NCBI RefSeq assembly: GCF_000378945.1
Contig: NZ_KB900539.1
Span: 2,747,234-2,811,233, forward strand
Origin: Methyloversatilis universalis EHg5
GTDB taxonomy: Bacteria > Pseudomonadota > Gammaproteobacteria > Burkholderiales > Rhodocyclaceae
Direction of reading: 5' to 3'
DNA: 64,000 nt
The first letter of the stretch is position 1; each line of letters starts with the position of its first letter. This document shows positions 43,916 through 52,709 of this stretch, piece by piece. Made by a program: the position numbers and the translations under genes. Under the pieces are notes generated by a model that was given only the letters and a program-made list of their open reading frames with translations, did no database searches and was not told the DNA's origin.

Positions 43916-44545
43916 ATGAAGACCGGATTCATTCTCGAAGATCTGCCCGAATCGCAAGCCTGGCTGCGCGAGGCGCTCGAACAAAGCTTTCCGGGCATCG
44001 CCATCGACAGCGCCTATTCGCTGGCCGAAGCGGCACAGAAGCTGGCCGTCGGGCCGGCGCCCGACATCGCGCTGATCGACCTCGGCCTGCCGGACGGCAG
44101 CGGCATCACGCTGATCGAACAGATACAGCGGCGCTCGCCCGCCACGCTGTGCATCGTGGCCAGCATCTACGACGACGACGGCCACATCTTCCCGGCGCTG
44201 CGCGCTGGCGCCCGGGGCTATCTGCTGAAGGACCAGCCGGTGGCCGGCATCGTGCAGGCACTGACCGGCATCGCCGCCGGCCAGCCACCGCTGTCGCCGG
44301 CCATCGCGCGCCGCATGCTGGCCTTCTTCCAGCCGGCGCCGTCGGCGCCCGGCCCCGACCTCACCGAACGCGAAACCGAAGTGCTGCGGCTGATCTCGAA
44401 AGGGCTCACCCAGGCGGAAACCGCCCGCCTGCTGGGCATTTCGCAGCACACGGTGGCCGGCTACGTGAAGGAGCTGTACCGCAAGCTCAATGTATCGTCG
44501 CGCGCCGAAGCGGCGCTGATCGCACGCGATCTCGGCCTGGTGTGA
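43916..44545 (+). CDS. NarL/FixJ-family response regulator (LuxR-type HTH)
   Basis: A 209-residue regulator with a receiver domain (about residues 3-118; phosphoacceptor D55 in ALIDLGLPDGSG) and a C-terminal LuxR-type helix-turn-helix (about 145-205) with LTERETEVLRLISKGLTQAETARLLGIS and VAGYVKELYRKLNV. The N-terminus MKTGFILEDLPE lacks the usual double aspartate but has E8-D9. It is divergent from the outer-membrane protein and 7TM kinase genes, with about 180 bases between, and is the likely partner of that kinase. Its stop is 9 bases from the convergent Sel1-protein stop. Confidence 0.9.
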   Translation: MKTGFILEDLPESQAWLREALEQSFPGIAIDSAYSLAEAAQKLAVGPAPDIALIDLGLPDGSGITLIEQIQRRSPATLCIVASIYDDDGHIFPALRAGARGYLLKDQPVAGIVQALTGIAAGQPPLSPAIARRMLAFFQPAPSAPGPDLTERETEVLRLISKGLTQAETARLLGISQHTVAGYVKELYRKLNVSSRAEAALIARDLGLV

Positions 44546-44554
44546 CCCTGGCGT

Positions 44555-45418
44555 TCAGTTGCGCGCCTGCAGTGCCTGCACCGCCGGCGGGTAGTTCTGG
44601 CCGGCGGACGCGCGCAGCCAGCGCAGCGCTTCGTCACCGTTGCGGGCCTGACCCGCACCGGTATCCAGCATGACCGACAGCGCGTACTGCGCTTCCGCCT
44701 CACCCTGCTCCGCCGCCACCCGGAACAGCCGGGCGGCTTCGGCCAGATTGCGCTCCACACCGCGCCCAGCCTCGTACGCCCAGGCCAGACGGGTCACGCC
44801 GCGCACATCGCCGAAATCGGCCAGCTTGCGGTACATCGCGGCCGCGTCGGCGTGCCGGCCTTCGGCCTCGAAGCGGCGGGCTTCGGCCAGTTCGCGGTCG
44901 CGCACGCTGCCACCGCCCTGCGGATCATCCAGCGCGGCCAGATGGGTAGCCGCCTCGGCGTCGCCCTGGTCCGCGGCCACCTTGAGCCAGCGCCGCGCAC
45001 CGTCGAGATCGCGCTGACCGAGCTTGCCGCCCTGCAGCAGCAGGCCCAGCCGCAGCGCCGCGTTGCGGCTGCCAGCTTCGGCGCCTTGCTCGTACAGCCG
45101 GCGCGCGGCGTAGGCATCCCGTGGCTCGCCCAGCCCGTCCTCGGCCAGGATGCCGAGGTTGAACCAGGCCTCGCCGTTGCCGCGCTCGGCCAGTGCAACC
45201 CAGATGCGCCTGGCGTCGGCGTAATGCGCCATCTTGAATTCGGCGTAGCCCTTGTACAGCCCCCACGACGGCTTCTGCACCGCCTCGGCGATGTCTTCGT
45301 CGGTGAGTGCGGCCGCGGTCAACGGCAGGCCGAGCGCGAGCACGGCAAGGACGGGGATCAGGATGGGAATCGAGAGGGGAATCGAGATGGGAATCGGGAC
45401 GGACGGGTTCAGAGACAT
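44555..45418 (-). CDS. Sel1-repeat (TPR-like) protein with signal peptide
   Basis: A 287-residue secreted or periplasmic protein made of about five to six Sel1 repeats (36-residue helical pairs, for example AEAARLFRVAAEQGEAEAQYALSVMLDTGAG near the end). Such proteins act as scaffolds for protein interactions. The N-terminus (about residues 1-37) is a signal peptide with a curious run of prolines and isoleucines encoded by an imperfect 12-base tandem repeat (about 45354-45401). The gene is divergent from the NosR-like gene with 150 bases between the starts. No specific partner can be named. Confidence 0.82.
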   Translation of the reverse strand: MSLNPSVPIPISIPLSIPILIPVLAVLALGLPLTAAALTDEDIAEAVQKPSWGLYKGYAEFKMAHYADARRIWVALAERGNGEAWFNLGILAEDGLGEPRDAYAARRLYEQGAEAGSRNAALRLGLLLQGGKLGQRDLDGARRWLKVAADQGDAEAATHLAALDDPQGGGSVRDRELAEARRFEAEGRHADAAAMYRKLADFGDVRGVTRLAWAYEAGRGVERNLAEAARLFRVAAEQGEAEAQYALSVMLDTGAGQARNGDEALRWLRASAGQNYPPAVQALQARN

Positions 45419-45568
45419 CGGGCACTCCGGAAATCAAGCCAGCAGGCATCAGGGTATGTGCCCTGACCGGCACACGCCCGGCCAGGTTTCAGGCAATTTC
45501 CATGCGTCCGCCGGGCATCGCCGCGTTTAGCATCCTGAGCCACTTCGAAGGCTTGCCGGTACGCCCCC

Positions 45569-47686
45569 ATGCTGCCCCCGATCCGCCGTCTGTTCGCCCT
45601 GCTGCTGCTCGTGCTGTGTGCCTGTGCGCAGGCCGGTGACCTGACGCTGGAGGCACTGCAGCGCCGCTTCCAGCCGCCGCTGCATGTACAGCCGCAGCTC
45701 AATGATCTGCCGGTGTGGCCGCTCACCAGCGAACTGGAACCGGAAGCCGGCCCGGTCGGCTATGTGTTCGAATCCATCGATCTGGCGCCCATCCCCGGCT
45801 TCGAAGGCACGCCGATGAATCTGCTGGTCGCCATCGACCGCAAGGGCGGCTTCATCGACGTCGAGGTGCTGCGCCAGCACGAACCGGTGTTCCTGAGCGG
45901 TCTGGGCGAAGCGCCGCTGAAGGAGTTCGTGCAGCAGTACGCCGGCAAGAGCCTGAAGCAGGAAATCACCGTGTCGTCCGCCTACGGCAATACCCGGGCT
46001 GGCGGCAGCGAAACACGGGTGGTGCTGGATGGCGTGACCAAGGCCACCGCCTCGGTGCGCATCGTGAACCAGACGGTACTCGCCGCCGGTCTGGCGGTGG
46101 CGCGCGCGAAGCTGGGCTTCGCCGACCCGGGTGCACGCGGCCCGACCGCCCGCGCACGCGCCGATCTGTACGAAAGACTCGATTTCGCCACGCTGGTAAA
46201 GCGCGGGCTGATCGGCCATCTTCGGGTCACTCACGCGCAGGCGGAAAAGCTGTTCGCCGGCACCGATGGCGAAGGCGCAGACGAGGGGGCGCTGGCCGAG
46301 CCGGGCGGCACGCTGGTCGACCTCTACGTCGGCTATCTGAACGCGCCGACCGTGGGCCGCGCAGTGCTGGGCGACGCGCGCTACGCCGATCTGATGAACA
46401 AGCTGGAGGACGGTCAGCACGCGCTGTGGCTGGCCACCGCCGGCCGGGTGGCGCTGATCGACGACCAGTTCGTGCCGGGCACGCCGCCGCCGGCGCTGTC
46501 GCTCACCCAGAGCGGACTGCCGGTGGAAATGCGCGATCTGGTATTCGAGCATCCGGCGCCGGACGGCGCACCGGCCTTCAACGCGTCCGGCGTGTTCCGC
46601 GTCTACGCGCAGGCCGGGCTGGACCCGGCGCGGCCCATGCAGTTCACCCTCACGCTCACCCGCGCCAAGGGCATGATGCTGCCGCGCATCACGCACCAGA
46701 CAGTGACGCTGGACTACCGGCCGGAGGCGGCGCTGTTCGTCTATCCGCCCGAGCCGCCGCCGGAGTGGCTGGTGGCCTGGGCCGGCCGCTGGCCGGATCT
46801 GCTGGCCATCGGCCTTGCGCTGGCGCTGCTGTCCGCGGTGCTGGCCCGGCCGGACTGGATGGCGCGTGACGCCCGCCGGCTGACGCTGTTCCGCAACGCC
46901 TTCCTCGCCTTCACGCTGATTTTCATCGGCTGGTACGCCCAGGGCCAGCTGTCCATCGTGCAGATCACCGGCGCCATCAAGACGCTGGCGGCGGGCCAGA
47001 ATCTGGCCAGCTTCCTGTACGACCCGGTGTCGCTGCTCATCATCGCCTTCACCGTCGTGAGCTTCTTCGTCTGGGGCCGCGGCACCTTCTGCGGCTGGCT
47101 CTGCCCCTTCGGTGCGCTGCAGGAATTCGTCGCCATCGCGGCGCAGAAGCTGCGCGTGCCGCAGATCCGCCTGCCCCGCGGCGTGGCACGCGTGCTCGAC
47201 CGCGGCCGCTACGCGCTGCTGGCCGCACTGGTGCTGTCGGCCGCGCTGGCGCCGCGGCTGGCGGAAAGCATGGTCGAGGTCGAGCCGTTCAAGACCGCCA
47301 TCACCGTCGGCTTCGACCGCTCATGGCCCTATGTCGCCTGGGCGGTCGGCCTGCTCGCGGCCGGCGCCTTCAGCTACAAATTCTTCTGCCGCTTCCTGTG
47401 CCCGCTGGGTGCTGCGATGACGCTGGGCGGCAAGCTGCGGCGGCTGGACTGGCTCACCCGCCGCGCCGAATGCGGCCAGCCCTGCCAGACCTGCCGTCAC
47501 CGCTGCCAGTACGACGCGATCGAGCGCAGCGGCGCCATCCGCTACGACGACTGTTTCCAGTGTCTGGACTGTGTCGGCATCCACGCCGACCCGCAGCGCT
47601 GCGCGCCGGTGCTGCTGTACATGAAAAAAGGGCGCACGGTGGCGCCCTTCCCGGTTCCGGTGCGCGCGGCTGACGCGCGGCCCTGA
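45569..47686 (+). CDS. NosR/NirI-family membrane flavo-iron-sulfur protein
   Basis: A 705-residue protein with the NosR layout: signal peptide (about 1-22); periplasmic FMN-binding domain (about 60-170) with DGVTKATAS, where T160 is the probable covalent-FMN site; a second periplasmic region; about five or six membrane helices (about 408-425, 445-470, 485-503, 547-562, 587-605); cysteine motifs CGWLCP (508-512) and CRFLCP (607-611); and a C-terminal polyferredoxin (C635, C639, C642, C646, C662, C665, C668, C678). NosR feeds electrons to and regulates N2O reductase; here no nosZ, nosD or apbE gene is in the window. Neighbours are molybdopterin genes (convergent) and a Sel1 gene (divergent). 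Member of the family is firm; partner enzyme is unknown. Confidence 0.87.
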   Translation: MLPPIRRLFALLLLVLCACAQAGDLTLEALQRRFQPPLHVQPQLNDLPVWPLTSELEPEAGPVGYVFESIDLAPIPGFEGTPMNLLVAIDRKGGFIDVEVLRQHEPVFLSGLGEAPLKEFVQQYAGKSLKQEITVSSAYGNTRAGGSETRVVLDGVTKATASVRIVNQTVLAAGLAVARAKLGFADPGARGPTARARADLYERLDFATLVKRGLIGHLRVTHAQAEKLFAGTDGEGADEGALAEPGGTLVDLYVGYLNAPTVGRAVLGDARYADLMNKLEDGQHALWLATAGRVALIDDQFVPGTPPPALSLTQSGLPVEMRDLVFEHPAPDGAPAFNASGVFRVYAQAGLDPARPMQFTLTLTRAKGMMLPRITHQTVTLDYRPEAALFVYPPEPPPEWLVAWAGRWPDLLAIGLALALLSAVLARPDWMARDARRLTLFRNAFLAFTLIFIGWYAQGQLSIVQITGAIKTLAAGQNLASFLYDPVSLLIIAFTVVSFFVWGRGTFCGWLCPFGALQEFVAIAAQKLRVPQIRLPRGVARVLDRGRYALLAALVLSAALAPRLAESMVEVEPFKTAITVGFDRSWPYVAWAVGLLAAGAFSYKFFCRFLCPLGAAMTLGGKLRRLDWLTRRAECGQPCQTCRHRCQYDAIERSGAIRYDDCFQCLDCVGIHADPQRCAPVLLYMKKGRTVAPFPVPVRAADARP

Positions 47687-47690
47687 ACGC

Positions 47691-48149
47691 TCAGCCCTGC
47701 TGCATCCAGCGCTGCGCGGCGCTGTCATCGGAATCGCGCGCGTCCACCCAGCGGCTGCCCTCGGGCGTGTCCTCGCGCTTCCAGAACGGCGCGCGGGTTT
47801 TCAGGTAATCCATGATGAATTCACAGGCGGCGAAGGCTTCGCCGCGGTGACTGCCGGCGACAATGACCAGCACGATACGGTCGGCCGGCTGCAGCGTGCC
47901 GACGCGGTGGATCACCCGCACCGCCAGAATGTCCCAGCGCGATCTGGCCTGCGCGACGATGTCTTCCAGCGCCGCCTCGGTCATGCCGGGGTAGTGCTCC
48001 AGCGTCATCGCATGCACGCCGGAACCGTCATTGATGTCGCGCACCAGACCGCTGAAGGTGGCCACCGCACCGACGTCGGTGCGGCCAGCCAGCAGCGCGT
48101 CGATCTCGGCGCCGATGTCGAAGTCGGCCTGCTGAACGCTCACGCTCAT
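47691..48149 (-). CDS. moaE: Molybdopterin synthase catalytic subunit
   Basis: MoaE with MoaD converts precursor Z (cPMP) to molybdopterin by adding two sulfurs. The 152-residue protein shows the AxxxGxxR-like FSGLVRD stretch (about 33-39), LEHYPGMTE (about 50-58), RVIHRVG (about 79-85) and the closing MDYLKTRAPFWKRE (about 112-125) with the active-site lysines. Start at 48149. Its stop is 4 bases from the convergent NosR-like stop. It lies 21 bases after moaD, in a run moaD upstream preceded by moeA and mobB. Confidence 0.96.
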   Translation of the reverse strand: MSVSVQQADFDIGAEIDALLAGRTDVGAVATFSGLVRDINDGSGVHAMTLEHYPGMTEAALEDIVAQARSRWDILAVRVIHRVGTLQPADRIVLVIVAGSHRGEAFAACEFIMDYLKTRAPFWKREDTPEGSRWVDARDSDDSAAQRWMQQG

Positions 48150-48170
48150 CGTTCTCTCCTCGGTACCGGC

Positions 48171-48425
48171 TCAGCCGCCGGTGACCGGCGGGAAGAAGGC
48201 CACCTCGTCGCCGTCGGCGATCGCGGTCTCCGGTTCGGCCATGCGCTGGTTCACCGCGGCGCGCAGGTTCTTCATCTGCGCCAGCCTGTCCCAGTCGCCG
48301 CCACGGTTGGCGATCAGCGCACGGACGCCGGCCAGCGTGGTTACGCCCGCGGGCAGTTCCAGCGTTTCGCCGGATGAACCCAGCGCCTCGCGCAGCGCGG
48401 CGAAATAAAGCACCTTGATCTTCAT
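48171..48425 (-). CDS. moaD: Molybdopterin synthase sulfur-carrier subunit
   Basis: An 84-residue ubiquitin-fold protein that carries sulfur as a C-terminal thiocarboxylate. It ends in the required Gly-Gly (FFPPVTGG) and starts MKIKVLYFAALREALG, typical for MoaD. The frame extends upstream without conservation, so I chose the ATG at 48423-48425. It begins 5 bases after the moeA stop and is followed by moaE. Confidence 0.96.
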   Translation of the reverse strand: MKIKVLYFAALREALGSSGETLELPAGVTTLAGVRALIANRGGDWDRLAQMKNLRAAVNQRMAEPETAIADGDEVAFFPPVTGG

Positions 48426-48430
48426 GATGT

Positions 48431-49648
48431 TCAGTAAAGCAGGGATTCGAAGGACAGGAAGGGCACGGCATCGCCGCGCTTCACCGGCTGGCCGGCGGCG
48501 ATATCGGCCAGACCGCTGCCCCACACGGTAGAGGTGAGCACGCCCGAACTCTGGTTCGGGAACAGCTCCAGCCCGCCCTCGGCATTGCGGCGTACCCGCA
48601 GGAACTCGCGCCGGCGGTCCGGCTTCGGCCAGTCGAAGTCGGCGCGCACCGCGAACGGCTGCGGCGTCACGTCGCTCACGCCCATGCGGCGCAGGATGAA
48701 GGGCCGCACCAGCAGCAGGAAGGTGACGAAGCTGGATACCGGATTGCCGGGCAGGCCGATGAAGTCGGCGTGATCGCCCTCGCCCCGGCGCACATGGCCG
48801 TGCGCCAGCGGCTTGCCCGGCTTCATCGCGATCTTCCAGCTGTCCAGCCCGCCCTCGGCATTGAGCGCCGGCTTGATGTGGTCCTCTTCGCCGACGCCTA
48901 CTCCGCCGCTGGTCAGGATGAGGTCACAGTTCTCCGCCGCTTCGCGCAGCGCGGCGCGGGTAGCGTCCAGCCGGTCGGGCACGATGCCCAGATCCAGCAC
49001 TTCGCAGCCCAGGGTTTCGCACAGCGCGCGCAGCGTGTAGCGGTTGGAGTTGTAAATGCCGCCCGGCGGCAGCGGCTCGCCCGGCATGACCAATTCGTCG
49101 CCGGTCGAAAACAGTGCCACCCGCGGCCGGCGCACCACCGGCAGTTCGGCCAGCCCTATCGTCGCGGCCAGCCCCACTTCCTGCGCGCGCAGCCGGGTGC
49201 CGGCCGTCAGCACCACGTCACCGGCGCGGATGTCCTCGCCGGCACGGCGTATCCAGGCGCCCGGTTTCGGAATTTCGTCGAAGCGCACGCCGGCATCGGA
49301 GGCGTGGGTGGCCTCCTGCATCACGATGGCATCGGCGCCTTCGGGCACCGGCGCGCCGGTGAAGATGCGGGCACAGGTGCCGGCGGCCAGCGGCGTGCCG
49401 ACATGGCCAGCCGGAATGCGCTGGCTGACCGGCAAACAGTCGCCGGGCGCGGTCAGGTCGGCCAGCCGTACCGCATAGCCATCCATGCTGGAGTTGTCGT
49501 GCGGCGGCACGGTAAGCGTCGAGCGCTGATCGGTGGCCAGCACCCGGCCCGTGGCCGCGAAGGTCGATACGGTTTCGGTGTCGGCAAGCGGACGCGCGGC
49601 CGCCAGCAGGCGGTCGAGCGCGGCATCCAGCGTAAGCATTTCGTTCAT
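48431..49648 (-). CDS. moeA: Molybdopterin molybdotransferase
   Basis: MoeA inserts molybdate into adenylated molybdopterin to give the mature cofactor. The 405-residue protein contains PPHDNSSMDGYAVR (about 48-61), the FSTGDELVMPGE segment (about 186-197), the nucleotide-binding TSGGVGVGEEDHIK (about 247-260) and GLPGNPVSSFVTF (about 303-315). Length is normal. Its ATG overlaps the mobB stop by 4 bases (ATGA), and moaD follows 5 bases after its stop, so mobB-moeA-moaD-moaE is one operon. moaA, moaB and moaC are not in the window. Confidence 0.96.
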   Translation of the reverse strand: MNEMLTLDAALDRLLAAARPLADTETVSTFAATGRVLATDQRSTLTVPPHDNSSMDGYAVRLADLTAPGDCLPVSQRIPAGHVGTPLAAGTCARIFTGAPVPEGADAIVMQEATHASDAGVRFDEIPKPGAWIRRAGEDIRAGDVVLTAGTRLRAQEVGLAATIGLAELPVVRRPRVALFSTGDELVMPGEPLPPGGIYNSNRYTLRALCETLGCEVLDLGIVPDRLDATRAALREAAENCDLILTSGGVGVGEEDHIKPALNAEGGLDSWKIAMKPGKPLAHGHVRRGEGDHADFIGLPGNPVSSFVTFLLLVRPFILRRMGVSDVTPQPFAVRADFDWPKPDRRREFLRVRRNAEGGLELFPNQSSGVLTSTVWGSGLADIAAGQPVKRGDAVPFLSFESLLY

Positions 49649-50139
49649 CTGAACCCCTGGTGTCGGAGGATGAAGTCGGCGACCCCGTCCACATCGTTCA
49701 GGTCGAGCCGGGGCAGCGGAAGTTCCATCGCCTCATCGGTCGCCACCGCCACGATGTGCGGATTGTCCGGATACATCAGCGGACGACCGTAGGACGGCCG
49801 GTGGATTTCCAGCTTGGGAATGGCCGAGGCCTTGTAGCCCTCGACCAGCAGCAGGTCGCAGTCGCCCATGGCCGCGATCTGCTCGTCCAGCGTCGGTTCC
49901 GGCCGGCCGCGCAGTTCGTGCATCAGCACCCAGCGGTTGTTCGACACCAGCATGACTTCGGTGCAGCCCGCTTCGCGCAGCCGGTGCGAATCCTTGCCCG
50001 GACGGTCGATGTCGAAGCCGGCATGGGCATGCTTGATCAGCGACACGGTGAGCCCGTCCAGCACGAAACGCGGGATGAGCTGCTCGATCAGCGTGGTCTT
50101 TCCGGAGCCGCTGTAGCCGGCAAATCCGAAGACTTTCAT
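49645..50139 (-). CDS. mobB: Molybdopterin-guanine dinucleotide biosynthesis protein B
   Basis: A 164-residue P-loop GTPase that assists molybdopterin-guanine dinucleotide formation. The Walker A motif GYSGSGKTTLIEQL is at residues 8-21, the conserved IKHAHAGFDIDRPGKDSHRLREAG at about 36-59, and DLLLVEGYKASAIPKLEIHR follows at about 94-113. First gene of the moeA-moaD-moaE operon. A MobA partner is not seen. The presence of mobB suggests this organism uses a bis-MGD enzyme (inference). Confidence 0.94.
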   Translation of the reverse strand: MKVFGFAGYSGSGKTTLIEQLIPRFVLDGLTVSLIKHAHAGFDIDRPGKDSHRLREAGCTEVMLVSNNRWVLMHELRGRPEPTLDEQIAAMGDCDLLLVEGYKASAIPKLEIHRPSYGRPLMYPDNPHIVAVATDEAMELPLPRLDLNDVDGVADFILRHQGFR

Positions 50140-50251
50140 GGAGAGGGATGGCCGCGGGGAGGTCGAGGAAGTGGATGATTATCGCCCAGACCGCGGCCAC
50201 ACCGCGTACGGATGCCGTACGCCGCCGGACACGGCGGTGTACGGCCATGAC

Positions 50252-50279
50252 CGCCCCGCCGGGTGTGCCGGACGGGGCG
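50252..50279 (-). terminator. Strong hairpin downstream of isocitrate dehydrogenase
   Basis: Stem cgccccg / cggggcg with inner ccgg/ccgg pairing spans 50252-50279, 8 bases past the icd stop. It lacks a T run on either strand, so it is a possible terminator or mRNA-stabilising structure only. Confidence 0.45.
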
Positions 50280-50287
50280 CAGTCCGC

Positions 50288-51325
50288 TCAGCCGTTGTTG
50301 CGGATACGGGCGACCAGCGCCGCGGTGTATTCGCGGGTGCTGGCCTTGCCACCGAGGTCGCCGGTGCGCACGTTGTCTACGTTCAGCGTGTCGCTGACCG
50401 CCTGGCGGATGCGGTCGCCCTTGTCCTGCTGCTTCACGTGATCCAGCATCAGCGCGGCCGCCAGCACCAGCGCGGTCGGGTTGGCGATGCCGCGGCCGGC
50501 GATGTCCGGCGCCGAGCCGTGCACCGCTTCGAAGATGGCGGCGTCGGCACCGATGTTGGAACCGGGCGCCATGCCCAGACCGCCGACCAGACCGGCGGTC
50601 AGGTCGGACAGGATGTCACCGAACAGATTGGTGGTGACCAGCACGTCGAACTGCCACGGGTTCATCACCAGCTTCATGCAGCAGGCATCGACGATGACCT
50701 GTTCGAACTGAATCTTGCCCTTGTAGCGCTCCTCGAACATCTGTTCGGCGGTTTCCAGGAAGATGCCGGTGAGCGCCTTCATGATGTTGGCCTTGTGCAC
50801 CACGGTCACCTTCTTGCGGCCGAGCGCGATCGCGTGGTCGAAGGCGTATTCCAGAATGTGGCGCGCGCCCTGGCGGGTATTCACGCCGGTCGACATGGCG
50901 ACCGCGTGCGGGTCACCCTCGATCGGGATGAAGTGCTCGTAGCCCATGTACAGGCCTTCGAGATTCTCGCGGCAGACGATGAGGTCGATGTTGTCGTAGC
51001 GGCCGCCCGGAATCAGCGTGCGCGCCGGACGGATGTTGGCGTAGAGCTTGAATTCCTCGCGCAGGCGCACGTTGATCGAGCGGAAGCCGCCACCGACCGG
51101 GGTTTCCAGCGGGCCTTTCAGCGCCAGCCGGGTGCGGCGGATGCTGTCCAGCGTCTTGCCCGGCAGCGGATCGCCCTCACTCTTGAGCGCGCCCATGCCG
51201 GCCGGCATCTCTTCCCACTCGAACGGCGCACCCACCGCGTCCAGGGCCGCCAGCACGGCCTCCATGATTTCCGGTCCGATGCCGTCGCCGGGGATCAGTG
51301 TGGCGGGAATTTTCTGCGCGCTCAT
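50288..51325 (-). CDS. Isocitrate dehydrogenase, NAD-dependent type
   Basis: A 345-residue member of the isocitrate/isopropylmalate dehydrogenase family. Substrate motif SINVRLREEFKLYANIRPARTL (about 83-104) has the S-N-R-R-type residues of isocitrate dehydrogenases; RENLEGLYMGYEH (about 124-136), and the metal-binding aspartates in NLFGDILSDLTAG (about 238-250) are present. The shorter length and EHFIPIEGD style resemble NAD-type isocitrate dehydrogenases of proteobacteria rather than the 415-residue NADP enzyme; isopropylmalate dehydrogenase (leuB) is less likely because of the SxNxxLR residues. Monocistronic, with about 130 bases to dnaQ upstream. Confidence 0.83.
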   Translation of the reverse strand: MSAQKIPATLIPGDGIGPEIMEAVLAALDAVGAPFEWEEMPAGMGALKSEGDPLPGKTLDSIRRTRLALKGPLETPVGGGFRSINVRLREEFKLYANIRPARTLIPGGRYDNIDLIVCRENLEGLYMGYEHFIPIEGDPHAVAMSTGVNTRQGARHILEYAFDHAIALGRKKVTVVHKANIMKALTGIFLETAEQMFEERYKGKIQFEQVIVDACCMKLVMNPWQFDVLVTTNLFGDILSDLTAGLVGGLGMAPGSNIGADAAIFEAVHGSAPDIAGRGIANPTALVLAAALMLDHVKQQDKGDRIRQAVSDTLNVDNVRTGDLGGKASTREYTAALVARIRNNG

Positions 51326-51452
51326 GCGGGGTCTCCTGTCTGGTTGTCAGCACTACCGGACCACGCCGCCGGGTCGGCGACGCATCCGGAAATGTCCGGC
51401 CGCCGAAGCAAGAAACCTGCCTCGGCTCGGGGACGGCCGGTCGCCCCTGTAT

Positions 51453-52172
51453 TCATCCGGCCGCAGCCGGTTCAAGTTTGCGCCACACGGTGGCGCCGCC
51501 GCTGGCCTTGTCGATCTCGGCCAGCAGCTTCTGGTGTTCGGCGATCTCGGCCTCGCTTGCCTGTACCCGGCGCAATGCACCGCGCGGGCGCGCTGCGGCG
51601 GCGGCACGCACCGCCGAAGGCTCGGGTTCGAGATCGATGATCAGGCTTTCCTGGCCGCGCGTCATCGCCAGATAGACCTCGACCAGCAGTTCCGCGTCGA
51701 GCAGCGCGCCGTGGAATTCGCGGTGCGAGTTCTCGATGCCGAAGCGCTCGCACAGTGCGTCGAGGTTGGCACGCTTGCCCGGGAACATGTCGCGCGCCAT
51801 GCGCACCGTGTCGATCGCCGGCCACACGCAGATTTCGCGCAGCGGCGGCCGGCCGACGATGTTCAGTTCATTGTCGATGAAGCCGGTATCGAAGGCTGCG
51901 TTGTGGATGACCAGTTCGGCATCGCGCACGAAATCGACGATCTGGTCGACCACGTCGCGAAACTTGGGCTTGTCGGCCAGGAAATCGGTGGTGATGCCAT
52001 GCACCGCCACCGCGCCTTCCGGCACATCGCGCTCCGGATTGCAGTACAGGTGCAGCTGACGGCCGGTCCGCTTGCGCCCGACCAGTTCGACGCAGCCGAT
52101 TTCGATCAGCCGATCGCCGTTCTGCCATTCCAGGCCGGTGGTTTCGGTATCGAGGATGATCTGACGGGTCAT
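51453..52172 (-). CDS. dnaQ: DNA polymerase III epsilon subunit (3'-5' proofreading exonuclease)
   Basis: A 239-residue DEDDh exonuclease that proofreads DNA replication. Exo I is ILDTETTGLEW (D8, E10), Exo II includes HNAAFDTGFIDNEL (about 94-107), and the C-terminal HxAxxDA motif is GALLDAELLVEVYL (about 156-169) with H154 of FHGALLDA. A C-terminal region after about residue 185 should bind the alpha subunit. It lies 67 bases downstream of rnhA on the same strand; in Escherichia coli the two genes are divergent, whereas here they are co-oriented. Confidence 0.95.
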   Translation of the reverse strand: MTRQIILDTETTGLEWQNGDRLIEIGCVELVGRKRTGRQLHLYCNPERDVPEGAVAVHGITTDFLADKPKFRDVVDQIVDFVRDAELVIHNAAFDTGFIDNELNIVGRPPLREICVWPAIDTVRMARDMFPGKRANLDALCERFGIENSHREFHGALLDAELLVEVYLAMTRGQESLIIDLEPEPSAVRAAAAARPRGALRRVQASEAEIAEHQKLLAEIDKASGGATVWRKLEPAAAG

Positions 52173-52239
52173 TTCTGGACGGGACTCCGGGAAGCGGGCC
52201 GCATTGTACCGGCGGCGCCTTGCGGTTCGCTGACAGCGG

Positions 52240-52674
52240 TCAACGACGGGCCGGAATGGCTTCGCGCGCCAGCCGGTCCACGCGCTCGTTCTCCGGGTGG
52301 CCGGCGTGGCCCTTCACCCATTTCCATTCCACCTGATGCACGCCGGCGGCCGCGTCCAGCGCCTTCCACAGGTCAACATTCTTGACCGGAGCACCGGCGG
52401 CGGTCTTCCAGCCCTTGCGCTTCCAGCCGTGTATCCACTCGCTGATGCCCTTCTGCACGTACTGCGAGTCGGTATAGACCACCGCACGCACCGGTTTCTT
52501 CAGCGCATTCAGCGCCTCGATCACCGCCATCATTTCCATCCGGTTGTTGGTGGTCGAGGGATCGCCGCCGGACATTTCCTTCTCGTGCGTGCCGCTCAGC
52601 AGCAGCGCACCCCAGCCGCCGGGGCCCGGGTTGCCGCTGCAGGCGCCGTCGGTATAGATGATGACTTCGTCCAA
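52240..52674 (-). CDS. rnhA: Ribonuclease HI
   Basis: A 144-residue RNase H that degrades RNA in RNA-DNA hybrids. Catalytic residues are D9 ([11 protein letters not shown]), E47 ([10 protein letters not shown]), D69 (VVYTDSQYV) and D133 (ERVDRLARE), with the flexible-loop histidine H123 (KGHAGH). Length and start ([10 protein letters not shown]) match the family. It follows the methyltransferase gene by 35 bases and precedes dnaQ; the three genes may be co-transcribed. Confidence 0.97.
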   Translation of the reverse strand: MDEVIIYTDGACSGNPGPGGWGALLLSGTHEKEMSGGDPSTTNNRMEMMAVIEALNALKKPVRAVVYTDSQYVQKGISEWIHGWKRKGWKTAAGAPVKNVDLWKALDAAAGVHQVEWKWVKGHAGHPENERVDRLAREAIPARR

Positions 52675-52709
52675 GAAACTCTCCGCAATGATTCAGTACG
52701 TACGCCGGC

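Noticed and set aside
50288-51325. 3-isopropylmalate dehydrogenase (leuB) as the identity of this gene
   Set aside because: The substrate-binding segment has the SxNxxLR pattern of isocitrate dehydrogenases and there are no leuC/leuD neighbours.
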